Shown: piece after piece, positions 1 through 9,114 of the stretch | How positions within the stretch are numbered: position 1 is the first letter of the stretch | Layout: each line of letters starts with the position of its first letter | Origin: Bacteroidota bacterium | GTDB taxonomy: Bacteria > Bacteroidota > Bacteroidia > Flavobacteriales > Flavobacteriaceae | Assembly: GCA_024280145.1 (NCBI GenBank) | Contig: JAJRQR010000170.1 | Span: forward strand, 1-37,456 | Direction: 5' to 3' | Length of the DNA stretch: 37,456 nt | Notes under the pieces: generated by a model | Seen by the model: the letters and a program-made list of their open reading frames with translations, nothing else | The model's database searches: none | What the model was told of the DNA's origin: nothing | Position numbers and translations under genes: made by a program

Positions 1-1314
1 AAAGATTCTGTAAATAATTTCAGAAAATTTAAAGCTGAAGGAGTAGCTGCGGTTGTCGGTGATTATGTTATTTTAGAATTTGACATAGAAAAAAGCTATT
101 TGGAGTTTGAACAGAATGGAGTAGATGTTAGTACTATTGATCGTTGCCAAATGGTTGGTAAATTAATGGAAGACAAACTTTATATTCATCATGCTATTCA
201 GGATAGTATAATGGTATCAGATGCTGAAATTGAACCAGAAGTAGATCAATTATTAGCTTATATGATAGAGCAAGTTGGCTCTGAAGAAAAAGTAATAAAA
301 TACTACAGGAAAAAGAATATTACTGAATTTAAAGCAGATTTGTTTAAAGCAAGAAAAGAAATACGACTTACTGAAAGAATGCAAGAACATGTGGTGTCTA
401 ATGTTACAATAACACCAGAAGAAGTAAGAACATTTTTCTTTTCAATTCCAGTTGAGGAACGCCCAATTTTTAGTGCAGAACTTGAAGTATCACAGTTAGT
501 GGTAGAACCTCAAGTAACTGAAAAAGCAAAGCAAGATGCAATAAATAAACTAAAAGTAATTAGAACAGACATTGTAGATAATGGGTCTTCATTTGCAACA
601 AAAGCAGTATTATATTCAAAAGACGGAACAAGAACAAAAGGTGGATTAATTGAAGGAGTAAGAAGAGATTCTCCAATGGCAAAGGAGTTTAAAGACATGG
701 CTTTTTCACTCTTAGAAGGAGAAGTTAGTGAGCCTTTTGAAACTGAATTTGGTTTTCATATTTTAAAAGTTGATAAAATTAGAGGACAACAAGTAGATGT
801 CCGACATATTATTATTTTTCCAGAAGTTCCTCAAAGTATAGTAGATGAAGCTCGAAGAAAAATTGATACTATTAGGCAAAGTATTATAGATAACAAAATT
901 CCGTTTGCTGAAGCTGCAGAATTATATTCGGATGATAAGGAAACTAGAAATAATGGAGGTCAATTAATGAATCCTCAAACTTTCGATACCCATTTTGATT
1001 TAACTAAAATGGATCCAACCTTTAGTGCACAAGTTTATAATATTAAACAAGGGGAAGTAACTAAAGTTTACACAGATACTGATAGAACAGGAAAAAGTAT
1101 TTTTAAAATTCTAACTGTAACAGCACGTCATGACGAACATGTTGCTGATTATGTAAAGGATTATGAGAAAATTCATGAATTGGCACTAAAAGAAAAACAA
1201 TTAAGAACTATTGAAGAGTGGCAAGAAGAAAAAATTAAAGAAACGTATATTAAAGTAAATTCTGATTATCAAGAATGTGACTTTGCTAATAACTGGGTAA
1301 ATAAAGAGAATTAG
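1..1314 (+). CDS. SurA/PpiC-like peptidylprolyl isomerase, 5' end cut off by window
   Basis: The frame is open from base 1 to the TAG at 1312-1314, giving 437 visible residues, so the true start lies upstream of the window. The protein resembles periplasmic parvulin-type prolyl isomerases of the SurA family, which escort outer-membrane proteins. The start of the visible part (GVAAVVGDYVILEFDI) matches the beginning of the mature SurA N-terminal domain. Two parvulin-like stretches follow: one ends near FGFHILKVDKI and the second starts at VRHIIIF. An in-frame TTG at 100 is not a credible start because homology-like sequence continues upstream of it. The moxR gene begins one base after the stop, so the two are probably co-transcribed. 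The family call is firm; the specific client proteins are unknown. Confidence 0.85.
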   Translation, partial: KDSVNNFRKFKAEGVAAVVGDYVILEFDIEKSYLEFEQNGVDVSTIDRCQMVGKLMEDKLYIHHAIQDSIMVSDAEIEPEVDQLLAYMIEQVGSEEKVIKYYRKKNITEFKADLFKARKEIRLTERMQEHVVSNVTITPEEVRTFFFSIPVEERPIFSAELEVSQLVVEPQVTEKAKQDAINKLKVIRTDIVDNGSSFATKAVLYSKDGTRTKGGLIEGVRRDSPMAKEFKDMAFSLLEGEVSEPFETEFGFHILKVDKIRGQQVDVRHIIIFPEVPQSIVDEARRKIDTIRQSIIDNKIPFAEAAELYSDDKETRNNGGQLMNPQTFDTHFDLTKMDPTFSAQVYNIKQGEVTKVYTDTDRTGKSIFKILTVTARHDEHVADYVKDYEKIHELALKEKQLRTIEEWQEEKIKETYIKVNSDYQECDFANNWVNKEN

Positions 1315-1315
1315 T

Positions 1316-2269
1316 ATGTCAGACGTTGCAGCAATCAACCAGTTAGTATCTAAATACAATGACCTTCGTCAAGAAATTAAAAAAATAATTGTCGGTCAAG
1401 ATGATGTCGTCGAACAAGTTTTACTTTCCATTTTTTCAGGAGGGCACGCATTGCTTATTGGTGTGCCAGGATTAGCAAAGACATTATTGGTACACACCGT
1501 TTCAGAAGCTTTAGGGCTGAACTTTAAACGAATTCAGTTTACACCAGATTTAATGCCAAGTGATATTTTAGGATCTGAAATCTTAGATGAAAACAGACAA
1601 TTTAAATTTATCAAAGGACCTATTTTTTCAAATATTATTTTGGCAGATGAAATCAACAGAACTCCTCCAAAAACTCAAGCTGCTTTATTAGAAGCAATGC
1701 AAGAACGTTCAGTTACTATTGCAGGTCACACTTATAAATTAGACAAGCCTTATTTTGTTTTAGCAACTCAAAACCCTATTGAGCAGGAGGGAACTTATCC
1801 GTTGCCAGAAGCGCAATTAGACCGTTTTATGTTTGCTATAAATTTAGATTATCCTTCTTTTACGGAAGAAGTAGATATTGTAAAAACGACAACAATTGGT
1901 GCAAACCCAAAAATTAACGCCTTGTTTTCTGCTGAAGAACTCATTAAATACCAACAGTTAATTCAAAAAATACCTGTTGCAGATAATGTAATTGAATACG
2001 CAGTTACTCTAGTTGGTAAAACAAGACCAAAAAGGTCTGCTGCACCAGAAATGGTAAAAAAATACATCGATTGGGGAGCAGGGCCAAGAGCTTCACAAAA
2101 CCTTATTTTAAGTGCAAAAACTTATGCTGCTTTAAAAGGTAAATTTTCTCCGGATATCGAAGATGTACAAAAGGTTGCCATCGGAATTCTTCGACACAGA
2201 CTTATAAAAAACTACAAAGCAGAAGCCGAAGGTTTAAGTATTGAAGATATTATTAGAAGTTTGTTCTAA
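1316..2269 (+). CDS. MoxR family AAA+ ATPase
   Basis: This 317-residue protein is a MoxR-type AAA+ ATPase, a cytoplasmic chaperone-like family often linked to metal-cofactor insertion or envelope stress. Walker A is GVPGLAKT at residues 49-56 and Walker B is IILADE at about 107-112, followed by the MoxR-typical INRTPPKTQAALLEAMQE. Sensor and lid regions follow, with the C-terminal PRASQNLI segment seen in the family. The length is normal. The ATG lies one base after the TAG of the upstream SurA-like gene, which indicates an operon. No VWA or DUF58 partner is visible next to it here, so its substrate cannot be inferred. Confidence 0.93.
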   Translation: MSDVAAINQLVSKYNDLRQEIKKIIVGQDDVVEQVLLSIFSGGHALLIGVPGLAKTLLVHTVSEALGLNFKRIQFTPDLMPSDILGSEILDENRQFKFIKGPIFSNIILADEINRTPPKTQAALLEAMQERSVTIAGHTYKLDKPYFVLATQNPIEQEGTYPLPEAQLDRFMFAINLDYPSFTEEVDIVKTTTIGANPKINALFSAEELIKYQQLIQKIPVADNVIEYAVTLVGKTRPKRSAAPEMVKKYIDWGAGPRASQNLILSAKTYAALKGKFSPDIEDVQKVAIGILRHRLIKNYKAEAEGLSIEDIIRSLF

Positions 2270-2417
2270 AAACTACTATTTCCTATTCTTTTTTAATTTA
2301 GTTAAATTGAAGTATTTGTAATTATGTTATAAGTATTCTTAATTTTGGCAAATAAAAATTAGCAATATCGAATATTTGATGCGTTATTTTCAGTAATATT
2401 TCAATTTCATTCAATAT

Positions 2418-2448
2418 TTGCTAATAATCTTTAATTTTTGTAATTTTG
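2418..2448 (+). promoter_or_regulatory. Bacteroidota-type promoter of aconitase
   Basis: TTG at 2418-2420 is followed after 20 bp by TAATTTTG at 2441-2448. This fits the TTG-N(17-23)-TAnnTTTG consensus of Bacteroidota primary sigma promoters. Transcription would start near 2453, leaving a leader of about 55 nt before the ATG at 2507. The rest of the 2270-2506 gap shows no coding potential. Confidence 0.7.
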
Positions 2449-2506
2449 CACAAGCATAATCTAAGAGGTAATTTAGGTTAATTCTTCAAAATAAAATTCA
2501 AAAAAT

Positions 2507-4768
2507 ATGGCATTCGATATTAAAATGATTCAAAAAGTCTACTCACAAATGGTTGAAAGAGTAGATAAAGCAAGAGAAATATCTGGTAAACCTTTAACCC
2601 TTTCAGAAAAAATATTATACGCTCATCTTTGGGATGGCAATGCTACAAAAGCATTTACAAGAGGGAAAGATTATGTTGATTTTGCTCCGGATCGTATCGC
2701 TTGTCAAGATGCAACAGCACAAATGGCTTTACTCCAGTTTATACAAGCTGGAAAAAATAAAGTCGCAGTGCCAACTACGGTTCATTGTGATCATTTAATT
2801 CAAGCAAGAGTAGGAGCGGATAAAGATTTACAGTCTGCTTTAAATAATAGTAATGAGGTTTTTAATTTCTTAGAATCTGTTTCAAATAAATACGGAATTG
2901 GATTCTGGAAACCAGGAGCAGGAATCATTCATCAAGTAGTATTGGAAAACTATGCCTTCCCTGGAGGAATGATGATTGGTACCGATTCGCATACCGTAAA
3001 CGCTGGTGGATTAGGAATGATCGCCATTGGAGTAGGAGGAGCAGATGCCGTAGATGTAATGGCAGGAATGGCTTGGGAATTAAAATTTCCGAAACTAATT
3101 GGAGTTAAATTAACTGGAAATGTTTCTGGTTGGACAGCACCAAAAGATGTTATTTTAAAAGTAGCAGGAATCGTAACTGCAAAAGGAGGAACAGGAGCAG
3201 TTGTTGAATATTTTGGTGATGGAGCTATTGCTTTATCGTGTACAGGAAAAGGAACTATTTGTAATATGGGTGCCGAAATAGGAGCTACTACTTCTACTTT
3301 TGGATATGATGAATCAATGGAGCGTTACCTACGCGCAACCGACAGAGATGATGTTGCTGATGCTGCAAACGAAGTAAAAGATTATTTAACGGGAGATCCA
3401 GAAGTATATGCAAATCCAGAACAATATTTTGACCAAGTAATTGAAATTAATTTAGATGAATTACTTCCTCATATTAACGGTCCTTTCTCACCAGATTTAG
3501 CTACTAAAGTTGGTGAAATGAATGCAAAAGCAACCAAAAACAGTTGGCCTTTAGATGTGGAATGGGGATTAATTGGTTCGTGTACCAATTCCTCGTACGA
3601 AGATTTATCCAGAGCAGCTTCAATAGCACAACAAGCCATTGATAAAGGAATTGAGATGAAAGCAGAATTAGGAATTAATCCAGGTTCTGAACAAGTTCGA
3701 TTTACCGCAGAACGTGACGGAATTCTTGAGGTTTTCGAAAACTTAGATGCAAAAATATTTACCAATGCTTGTGGGCCATGTATTGGTCAATGGGCAAGAA
3801 AGGATGCAGATAAAGAAGAAAAGAACACTATCATTCATTCATTTAACCGAAACTTTGCAAAACGTGCTGATGGAAACCCGAACACCCACGCATTTGTAGC
3901 TTCTCCAGAAATGGTGATGGCAATTGCATTATCTGGAAGATTGGATTTTAATCCTTTGACAGATAAGCTGAAAACGGAGAATGGCGATGAGGTTTTATTA
4001 GACGAACCAACTGGTTGGGAACTTCCTCCAAAAGGATTTGCTGTAGATGATAATGGTTATATTGAACCAATTGAAGATGGAAGTGGAGTGAATGTTGTGG
4101 TGAGTCCAGATTCAGAAAGACTGCAATTATTAACGCCTTTTACTCCTTTAGGAAATAAAATTGAAGGCGCTAAATTATTGATTAAAGCTTTCGGAAAATG
4201 TACCACCGATCATATATCTATGGCAGGACCTTGGTTGCGTTACAGAGGTCATTTAGATAATATTTCGAACAATATGTTGATAGGAGCAATTAATGCTTTT
4301 AATAAGAAAACTAATTTTATTAAAAACCAATTAGATGGTGAGCACGATGCGGTGCCAAAAGTAGCTCGTGCATATAAAGCTGCTGGTGTTTTAACAATCG
4401 TAGTTGGTGATCATAATTATGGAGAAGGGTCTTCAAGAGAGCACGCTGCAATGGAACCTCGTCATTTAGGAGTTGCTGCGGTTTTAGTTAAATCTTTTGC
4501 AAGAATCCATTAAACTAACTTGAAAAAACAAGGAATGTTAGGGTTGACATTCGCTAATGAAAGTGATTACGATTTAATTCAAGAAGACGATACCTTCAAC
4601 TTTGTAGATTTAAACGAATTTGCACCTGGAAAACAATTTACAATTGAAGCAGTTCACGCAGATGGAAGTAAAGATGTGATTATGGCAAATCACACCTATA
4701 ACCAATCTCAAATTGAATGGTATGAAAAAGGTTCGGCTTTAAATTTGATAAAAGAACAGAATGGTTAA
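2507..4768 (+). pseudogene. acnA: Aconitate hydratase, interrupted by in-frame TAA at codon 669
   Basis: The product would convert citrate to isocitrate in the TCA cycle, using a [4Fe-4S] cluster. The cluster cysteines are visible at residues 359 (GSCTNSS), 422 and 425 (NACGPCIG), with the spacing of the mitochondrial-type enzyme. The C-terminal swivel domain includes [16 protein letters not shown]. The reading frame meets TAA at 4511-4513, directly after KSFARIH, and then continues in the same frame with TNLKKQGMLGLTFANESDYD up to TAA at 4766-4768. In homologues this junction reads ARIHETNLKKQG, so a single GAA-to-TAA change accounts for the stop. The full frame would encode about 753 residues, normal for this enzyme in flavobacteria. 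Without the tail the enzyme would lose about 84 residues of domain 4. It may be a real nonsense mutation, an assembly error or a readthrough case. The family assignment is secure; acnA versus a lineage-specific symbol is less so. Confidence 0.9.
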
Positions 4769-5615
4769 CAATACTATTATATTAAAAGGGTTTAGTCTTT
4801 TTTTAATATCATTTGTGCTATTTTCTTGTAGTAGCAATGATGATGCTAATGAAACAGATGAAGAAGTTACGCCAATTGAAACTAGAAAATTCATTTCAAA
4901 AATTCATTTTGAATCTACAGCAAATGGTTTAGATGAATATATTTACAACTACGATAGTAGTAATAATTTGATTTCGGTTAAGAAAAATGAAAGTTTAGTA
5001 ACTTTTATTTACACTGGAAATAAAATAACGAGAGCAGAAGTTTCGAATTTAGTTACAGGGGATTTACTAAATTATGCTAATTATTTTTATAATTCTGAAG
5101 GGCTATTAGATTATTATGAAAGTGACTTTCAATTACAGAGAATAGTTAAATATTCTTATCAAAATGGGAGGGTGGTGAAATTTTATAATTACCTAAATTT
5201 GACAGATTTAGAGAATGATAATTATCTGGGGTATATTGATGCATTTTATAATGACAACACAAATAATATCATTGAATTTGTAAGATACAATAGCAATGAT
5301 GAGTTTGACAGACGTACTACAAGATCATTTGGCTCTGAAAATAAACGGTACTTTGGTGAAGCGGCAGAATTAATAAATCTGCCCTATTCATTTCAAATCC
5401 TAGAATCATTTAATTACTATTCGAATAATGATTTGAAAGGATGGAGAGCATATCTTAATTCAACAGATTTAGTTTTATATAGAGAATCTTCTTATGTAAA
5501 TGATAGTGAAGGTTTCTGCTTAGTTTGGAAATTAGATTATTACAATACTACATCTGGTGAAGTTGAAGTTACATTCACTAAAACTTATGAATATATTGAA
5601 TTAGAAATAGATTAA
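4761..5615 (+). CDS. Lipoprotein with YD-repeat-like tyrosine/asparagine-rich strands
   Basis: This 284-residue protein starts with a short hydrophobic signal (about residues 7-22) ending in LFSCSSNDD, a lipobox with the acquired Ser/Asp residues typical of Bacteroidota lipoproteins. The mature part contains repeated strand-like segments such as YIYNYDSSNNLISV, FYNSEGLLDYYES and YSYQNGRVVKFYNY, which resemble YD/RHS-type beta repeats. It is probably membrane-anchored at the cell surface or in the periplasm. Its ATG overlaps the last 8 bases of the aconitase frame, so the two may share a transcript. No enzymatic motif is seen and the function is unknown. Confidence 0.75.
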   Translation: MVNNTIILKGFSLFLISFVLFSCSSNDDANETDEEVTPIETRKFISKIHFESTANGLDEYIYNYDSSNNLISVKKNESLVTFIYTGNKITRAEVSNLVTGDLLNYANYFYNSEGLLDYYESDFQLQRIVKYSYQNGRVVKFYNYLNLTDLENDNYLGYIDAFYNDNTNNIIEFVRYNSNDEFDRRTTRSFGSENKRYFGEAAELINLPYSFQILESFNYYSNNDLKGWRAYLNSTDLVLYRESSYVNDSEGFCLVWKLDYYNTTSGEVEVTFTKTYEYIELEID

Positions 5616-5618
5616 GTA

Positions 5619-6485
5619 TTAAAATAGTTCAGGATAATTCTCTTGTAAGTATTCTTTCATAATAGCAATGTCTTCTTTGGAAGTTAAATCGGGAACGTGT
5701 TCTTTAAACGGAATCCCCTTCACAGTATAAGAGGTCTCGTTAATCATCGCTAAAATAGCAGTGGGTAATTCTTTTTCATTCCGAATTGGATTCACTTCAC
5801 AGTTTTTCAAAAACGGATATATTTCATTTCCTGAAAACTTAAAAACATTCATACTAACTCTAAATTTTCCTTCTGTATCTTTATAGTCTGAAACCTTTTC
5901 TTTGGAAGGTTTTTCAATAATGTTCGTCAAATTTGAGTCGTCATCTAAAAGAACTAAGGCAAAACGTTCGATTTTTTCCATTGGAAAATTTAACCCATCT
6001 CTGTCATAGTTAATAAAAGCATTTGAAGACCCTGTTTCTCGTAATATTGATAATACTTCAATCGAATATAAGTTATCGCTATTACAAACCGTGAAATCTT
6101 CATTTTGTAAATTTGGATATTGTTCCAAAGCTTGTAATACGGCATCAGCAGTGCCAAAAGGTTTTATTCTTCCTTTTGGAATGTATTGCGTAGCATAAGA
6201 AATTGATAGTGAATTAAATTGATTTTTCTTTGTTTCGTTTCCGTAAAATTCTTTAAAATGTTCACCGTCTTCGCCAATGATAATTACTACATTATTATAA
6301 CCGGATTCCTCTGCATTCAATAATAAAAAATCTAAAATCGGACGGTTATTTTTTCCAAAACCCAGCAAAGCTTTACTTCGAGAATTGGCATTATTCAATT
6401 CGACTTCAGAAAGGTCTTCAGTAGCCAAAGATTTTTTCATTCTTGAGGAAGCACCTCCTGCCAATATAATTAAGTTTTTATGCAT
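5619..6485 (-). CDS. Sugar-phosphate nucleotidyltransferase
   Basis: This 288-residue protein belongs to the NTP-transferase fold that couples a sugar-1-phosphate to a nucleotide. The N-terminal nucleotide-binding signature is LAGGASSRM (8-16), with a Lys in SKALLGF (about 38). The GTADAVLQA segment (111-119) is typical of UDP-sugar pyrophosphorylases, and NSDN (135-138) is the metal-binding position. It is the last gene of a leftward set, 51 bp after the GHMP kinase and downstream of the GH109-like gene. The arrangement suggests it activates the sugar phosphate made by the kinase. The actual sugar and nucleotide cannot be read from the sequence; a GalNAc-1-P or hexuronic acid-1-P role is inference. 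Confidence 0.82.
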   Translation of the reverse strand: MHKNLIILAGGASSRMKKSLATEDLSEVELNNANSRSKALLGFGKNNRPILDFLLLNAEESGYNNVVIIIGEDGEHFKEFYGNETKKNQFNSLSISYATQYIPKGRIKPFGTADAVLQALEQYPNLQNEDFTVCNSDNLYSIEVLSILRETGSSNAFINYDRDGLNFPMEKIERFALVLLDDDSNLTNIIEKPSKEKVSDYKDTEGKFRVSMNVFKFSGNEIYPFLKNCEVNPIRNEKELPTAILAMINETSYTVKGIPFKEHVPDLTSKEDIAIMKEYLQENYPELF

Positions 6486-6536
6486 AATGTTTTTAGGAGC
6501 GTGGCAACCTTATGAAGCCACCTTCCAATTTTCTCT

Positions 6537-7640
6537 TTAAAATAATCGAGTTCCTTTAGCAACCAAAACCGGATAAGCATCTTTTCCGCCAGCTTGTTTA
6601 ATTGCTTCACTAATTTTTTCTTCGTTCCCAATCTCTGAAATTGCTACAATACAACCGCCACCGCCAGAACCAACAATTTTTGCACCATAAGCTCCTGCTT
6701 GCAATGCAGCCTCAATCATTACATCAACCTTTGGTACGGTTATTTTTAAATCGTCACGTAATATTTTATGATGTTCATTGATTAACTGTACGATTATTTT
6801 TAAATCAACGGAAGGTTTTTTCAACTCAATCAATGCTTTTTTGGTGATTATATGATTCTGAATCGCAGCATAAAAATAAGGTTTCAACTTTTCTGAAAGT
6901 AAGTCAACATACGAATCGTATTCTGTTAAAGTAGCTGTTTCAATCTGAAAATTAGGATGTTCATTTTTAATTATTTCAATTGATTTTAAAGCATTTGTTT
7001 TTACAATTCCTAATAAGCCTAGCGTATCTTTTAATACTCCGGATTCTCCTAAAATCATTCCGTTTAGAGAATTACCTATGATTTCAAAATTAAAATATTT
7101 GCCAGTTTCACTAAAGACCATATTTCCAATTCCGATGGAATATTGATCCATCTTTCCGCCTGGGGAATTGTGTTCTAAAACTTCCGCTTCATAAGCTAGT
7201 TGTGAAATAAATTCGGGCGTAATTTCTAAATGAGCTCCAAATGCTTTCAGTAAAAAATGAAGCCAAGCTACTAAAATTGCTGAGGAACTAGAAACACCTG
7301 CATTAATAGGAATGTTACCAGAAATCGTTAAATTAAAACCTCTATCAATCTTACAACCGTGTTTTAGAACCACCCGAATTGCAGAAGCAAAATGATCATC
7401 TTTTTTTAGATATTCAAAAGTTTCAGAAATTGAAAACCGACGTTCAGAATTAATATCGGGTAAAGAAATCACAAATTCTTTAATAGTGTTTTCTTCAGCA
7501 GTTAAGTTGATGAATTTATTAATAGCACAAGCAATTACGGGCAACCCCAAATAATCTTGATGATCACCAAATAAACATATTCTAGCTGGTGTTACAATTT
7601 TTATGATTTTATCGCTCCTCATACTTCCTTCTTCTATCAT
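6537..7640 (-). CDS. GHMP-family sugar kinase (galactokinase-like)
   Basis: All three GHMP kinase motifs are present in this 367-residue protein: the N-terminal PARICLFGDHQDYLG (about 18-32), the phosphate-binding PINAGVSSSSA (111-121), and the C-terminal GSGGGGC (about 323-329). GDHQDY takes the place of the GEHTDY of galactokinases, which points to a sugar rather than mevalonate or homoserine as substrate. The ATG at 7640 lies 7 bp after the oxidoreductase stop. An internal ATG seven codons on (7622) has a purine-rich GAAGGAAG just before it and could be the real start. The kinase sits between a GH109-like glycosidase and a nucleotidyltransferase, so it probably makes a sugar-1-phosphate from a released monosaccharide. 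Confidence 0.83.
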   Translation of the reverse strand: MIEEGSMRSDKIIKIVTPARICLFGDHQDYLGLPVIACAINKFINLTAEENTIKEFVISLPDINSERRFSISETFEYLKKDDHFASAIRVVLKHGCKIDRGFNLTISGNIPINAGVSSSSAILVAWLHFLLKAFGAHLEITPEFISQLAYEAEVLEHNSPGGKMDQYSIGIGNMVFSETGKYFNFEIIGNSLNGMILGESGVLKDTLGLLGIVKTNALKSIEIIKNEHPNFQIETATLTEYDSYVDLLSEKLKPYFYAAIQNHIITKKALIELKKPSVDLKIIVQLINEHHKILRDDLKITVPKVDVMIEAALQAGAYGAKIVGSGGGGCIVAISEIGNEEKISEAIKQAGGKDAYPVLVAKGTRLF

Positions 7641-7647
7641 TTGTCTA

Positions 7648-9009
7648 TTAATAAGTATCCTTCATCCACGCATATGACTTCCGTTTTACCCAATCTCCAC
7701 GAGTAAAATCTGGAAAATCTTGCGGCTCTCCATTATTTGCGATAGAAATTTCAGAAAGAGGTGTAATTGCACTCCAAGCAGCAGCGTCATAAGCATCTAA
7801 TGGAGGGGCAATGTTTTCTTTAGCAGATTCAACAAAAGCATTGATAACAAAAAAGTCCATTCCGCCGTGACCAGCATCCATTGCTTTTTCACCATATTTT
7901 TTCCATAAAGGATGATCGTATTTTTCTAACCATTTAGTAGCGTCGTCCCATTGATGAGGTTTTTCTACTTTTCCTTCCACATAAATTCTATTTCCATCTA
8001 CTTCCCATAAGCCTTCACTTCCTTGCACTCTAAATCCGAGTGAATAGGGACGAGGAGAGTTGCAGTCATGAGTAACAATTATGGTTTCGCCATTAGCGGT
8101 TTCAATAGTTGAGGTGATAATATCCCCTTGCTTAAATTTCAGTTTTGCATCGGGATGGTCTTTTCCACCGACATCAACAATATACTTGTGTAGTCCAACG
8201 CCTTTTGTAGCGTGTGAAGTCATTGAAACAAATCGGTTTCCGCGATTAATATTGCACATAGTTGCAACAGGACCTACACCGTGTGTTGGATACACATCAG
8301 CATTTCTTTTAAGGGAATGTTGTGTTCGCCAAGCAGATTCTGAGATTCCTTTTTCTCCAAATTCAGCTCCTTTTCCGTAGGGAGTTTTTCCATCGTTAAA
8401 TTTCACAAATCGCAAATCGTGTTGATAACCACATCTAAAATGAAGCATTTCTCCAAACACATTTTGTTTCACCATATTAAGGACAGCCAAAATATCTCTT
8501 CGATAGTTTACATTTTCTAAAATCATTAAGTGCGAACCCGTTTCTTCGTGGACATTTACCAAATCCCAACATTCTTCCATCGTATTGGCTGCCGAAACTT
8601 CAACTCCCGTATATTTCCCTACTTTCATGCTATCTTTCGCCATTTTGGTATGCCAAAGCCATGGAGTAGAAATGATTATAGCATCTAGTTCTTTTATGGC
8701 TAAAAGATTTCGATAATCATAGTCGTATTTCCCAAAAACCTGTGCTTTTTCCTGACCGTGTTTCACAATTAAATCTTGAGCTATTTTGATTCTTCTATTG
8801 TCAATATCACAAATTGCAACAACATTACAATCGTCACGTAACAACAAATTTGTTAAGTGATTAGTACCTCTAAGTCCTACGCCAATTAAGCCAATGTTCA
8901 GTTTTTCTTTTTTTGAATTGATTCCTTTTCCAAAAGTAAGTTGTGGAGCTAAAGCGATTCCTGCTCCTATAATGGCAGTTTTTTGAATAAAGTTTCTACG
9001 TGTACTCAT
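7648..9009 (-). CDS. GH109-like Gfo/Idh/MocA protein (alpha-N-acetylgalactosaminidase family)
   Basis: This 453-residue protein has a twin-arginine signal (STRRNFIQKTAIIGAG) and then a Rossmann domain starting GLIGVGLRG (40-48). The body carries STPWLWH (114-120), ENVNYRRD (165-172), GYQHDLR (194-200) and YPTHGVGP (240-247). These segments match what I remember of the NAD-dependent GH109 alpha-N-acetylgalactosaminidases of Elizabethkingia and relatives, not ordinary dehydrogenases. These enzymes cleave terminal alpha-GalNAc by a transient redox mechanism. Tat export in folded form would fit a periplasmic enzyme carrying bound NAD. It is the first gene of the leftward operon with the GHMP kinase and nucleotidyltransferase. 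The family call is strong; substrate specificity is inferred. Confidence 0.85.
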   Translation of the reverse strand: MSTRRNFIQKTAIIGAGIALAPQLTFGKGINSKKEKLNIGLIGVGLRGTNHLTNLLLRDDCNVVAICDIDNRRIKIAQDLIVKHGQEKAQVFGKYDYDYRNLLAIKELDAIIISTPWLWHTKMAKDSMKVGKYTGVEVSAANTMEECWDLVNVHEETGSHLMILENVNYRRDILAVLNMVKQNVFGEMLHFRCGYQHDLRFVKFNDGKTPYGKGAEFGEKGISESAWRTQHSLKRNADVYPTHGVGPVATMCNINRGNRFVSMTSHATKGVGLHKYIVDVGGKDHPDAKLKFKQGDIITSTIETANGETIIVTHDCNSPRPYSLGFRVQGSEGLWEVDGNRIYVEGKVEKPHQWDDATKWLEKYDHPLWKKYGEKAMDAGHGGMDFFVINAFVESAKENIAPPLDAYDAAAWSAITPLSEISIANNGEPQDFPDFTRGDWVKRKSYAWMKDTY

Positions 9010-9046
9010 AGTGTTTATAATGTTGGTTTATAATGAAGATTGCTAA

Positions 9047-9054
9047 CAAATTTA
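9047..9054 (-). promoter_or_regulatory. -7 promoter box for the GH109/kinase/nucleotidyltransferase operon
   Basis: On the minus strand this reads TAAATTTG, matching TAnnTTTG, 38 bp before the ATG at 9009. A TTG lies 24 bp further upstream (9079-9081), a slightly long spacing. The box lies inside the region that a 9033 start for the thioredoxin gene would claim as coding, which argues against that start. Confidence 0.5.
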
Positions 9055-9088
9055 GAATAATTTTAATAGAATGGTATTCAATAAACCG

Positions 9089-9096
9089 TAATTTTG
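9089..9096 (+). promoter_or_regulatory. -7 promoter box for the TlpA-like gene
   Basis: TAATTTTG matches TAnnTTTG and sits 18 bp before the ATG at 9115. No good TTG is seen upstream. It would give a leader of roughly 14 nt and supports 9115 as the gene start. Confidence 0.45.
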
Positions 9097-9114
9097 TAGG
9101 ATTAATTAGAAATT

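Noticed and set aside
8081-8380. Open frame on the plus strand inside the GH109-like gene
   Set aside because: Composition and position are those of a shadow of the minus-strand gene.
9033-9114. N-terminal extension of the thioredoxin gene to 9033
   Set aside because: It contains promoter boxes for both divergent genes and lies only 24 bp from the GH109-like start; the family N-terminus fits 9115 better.
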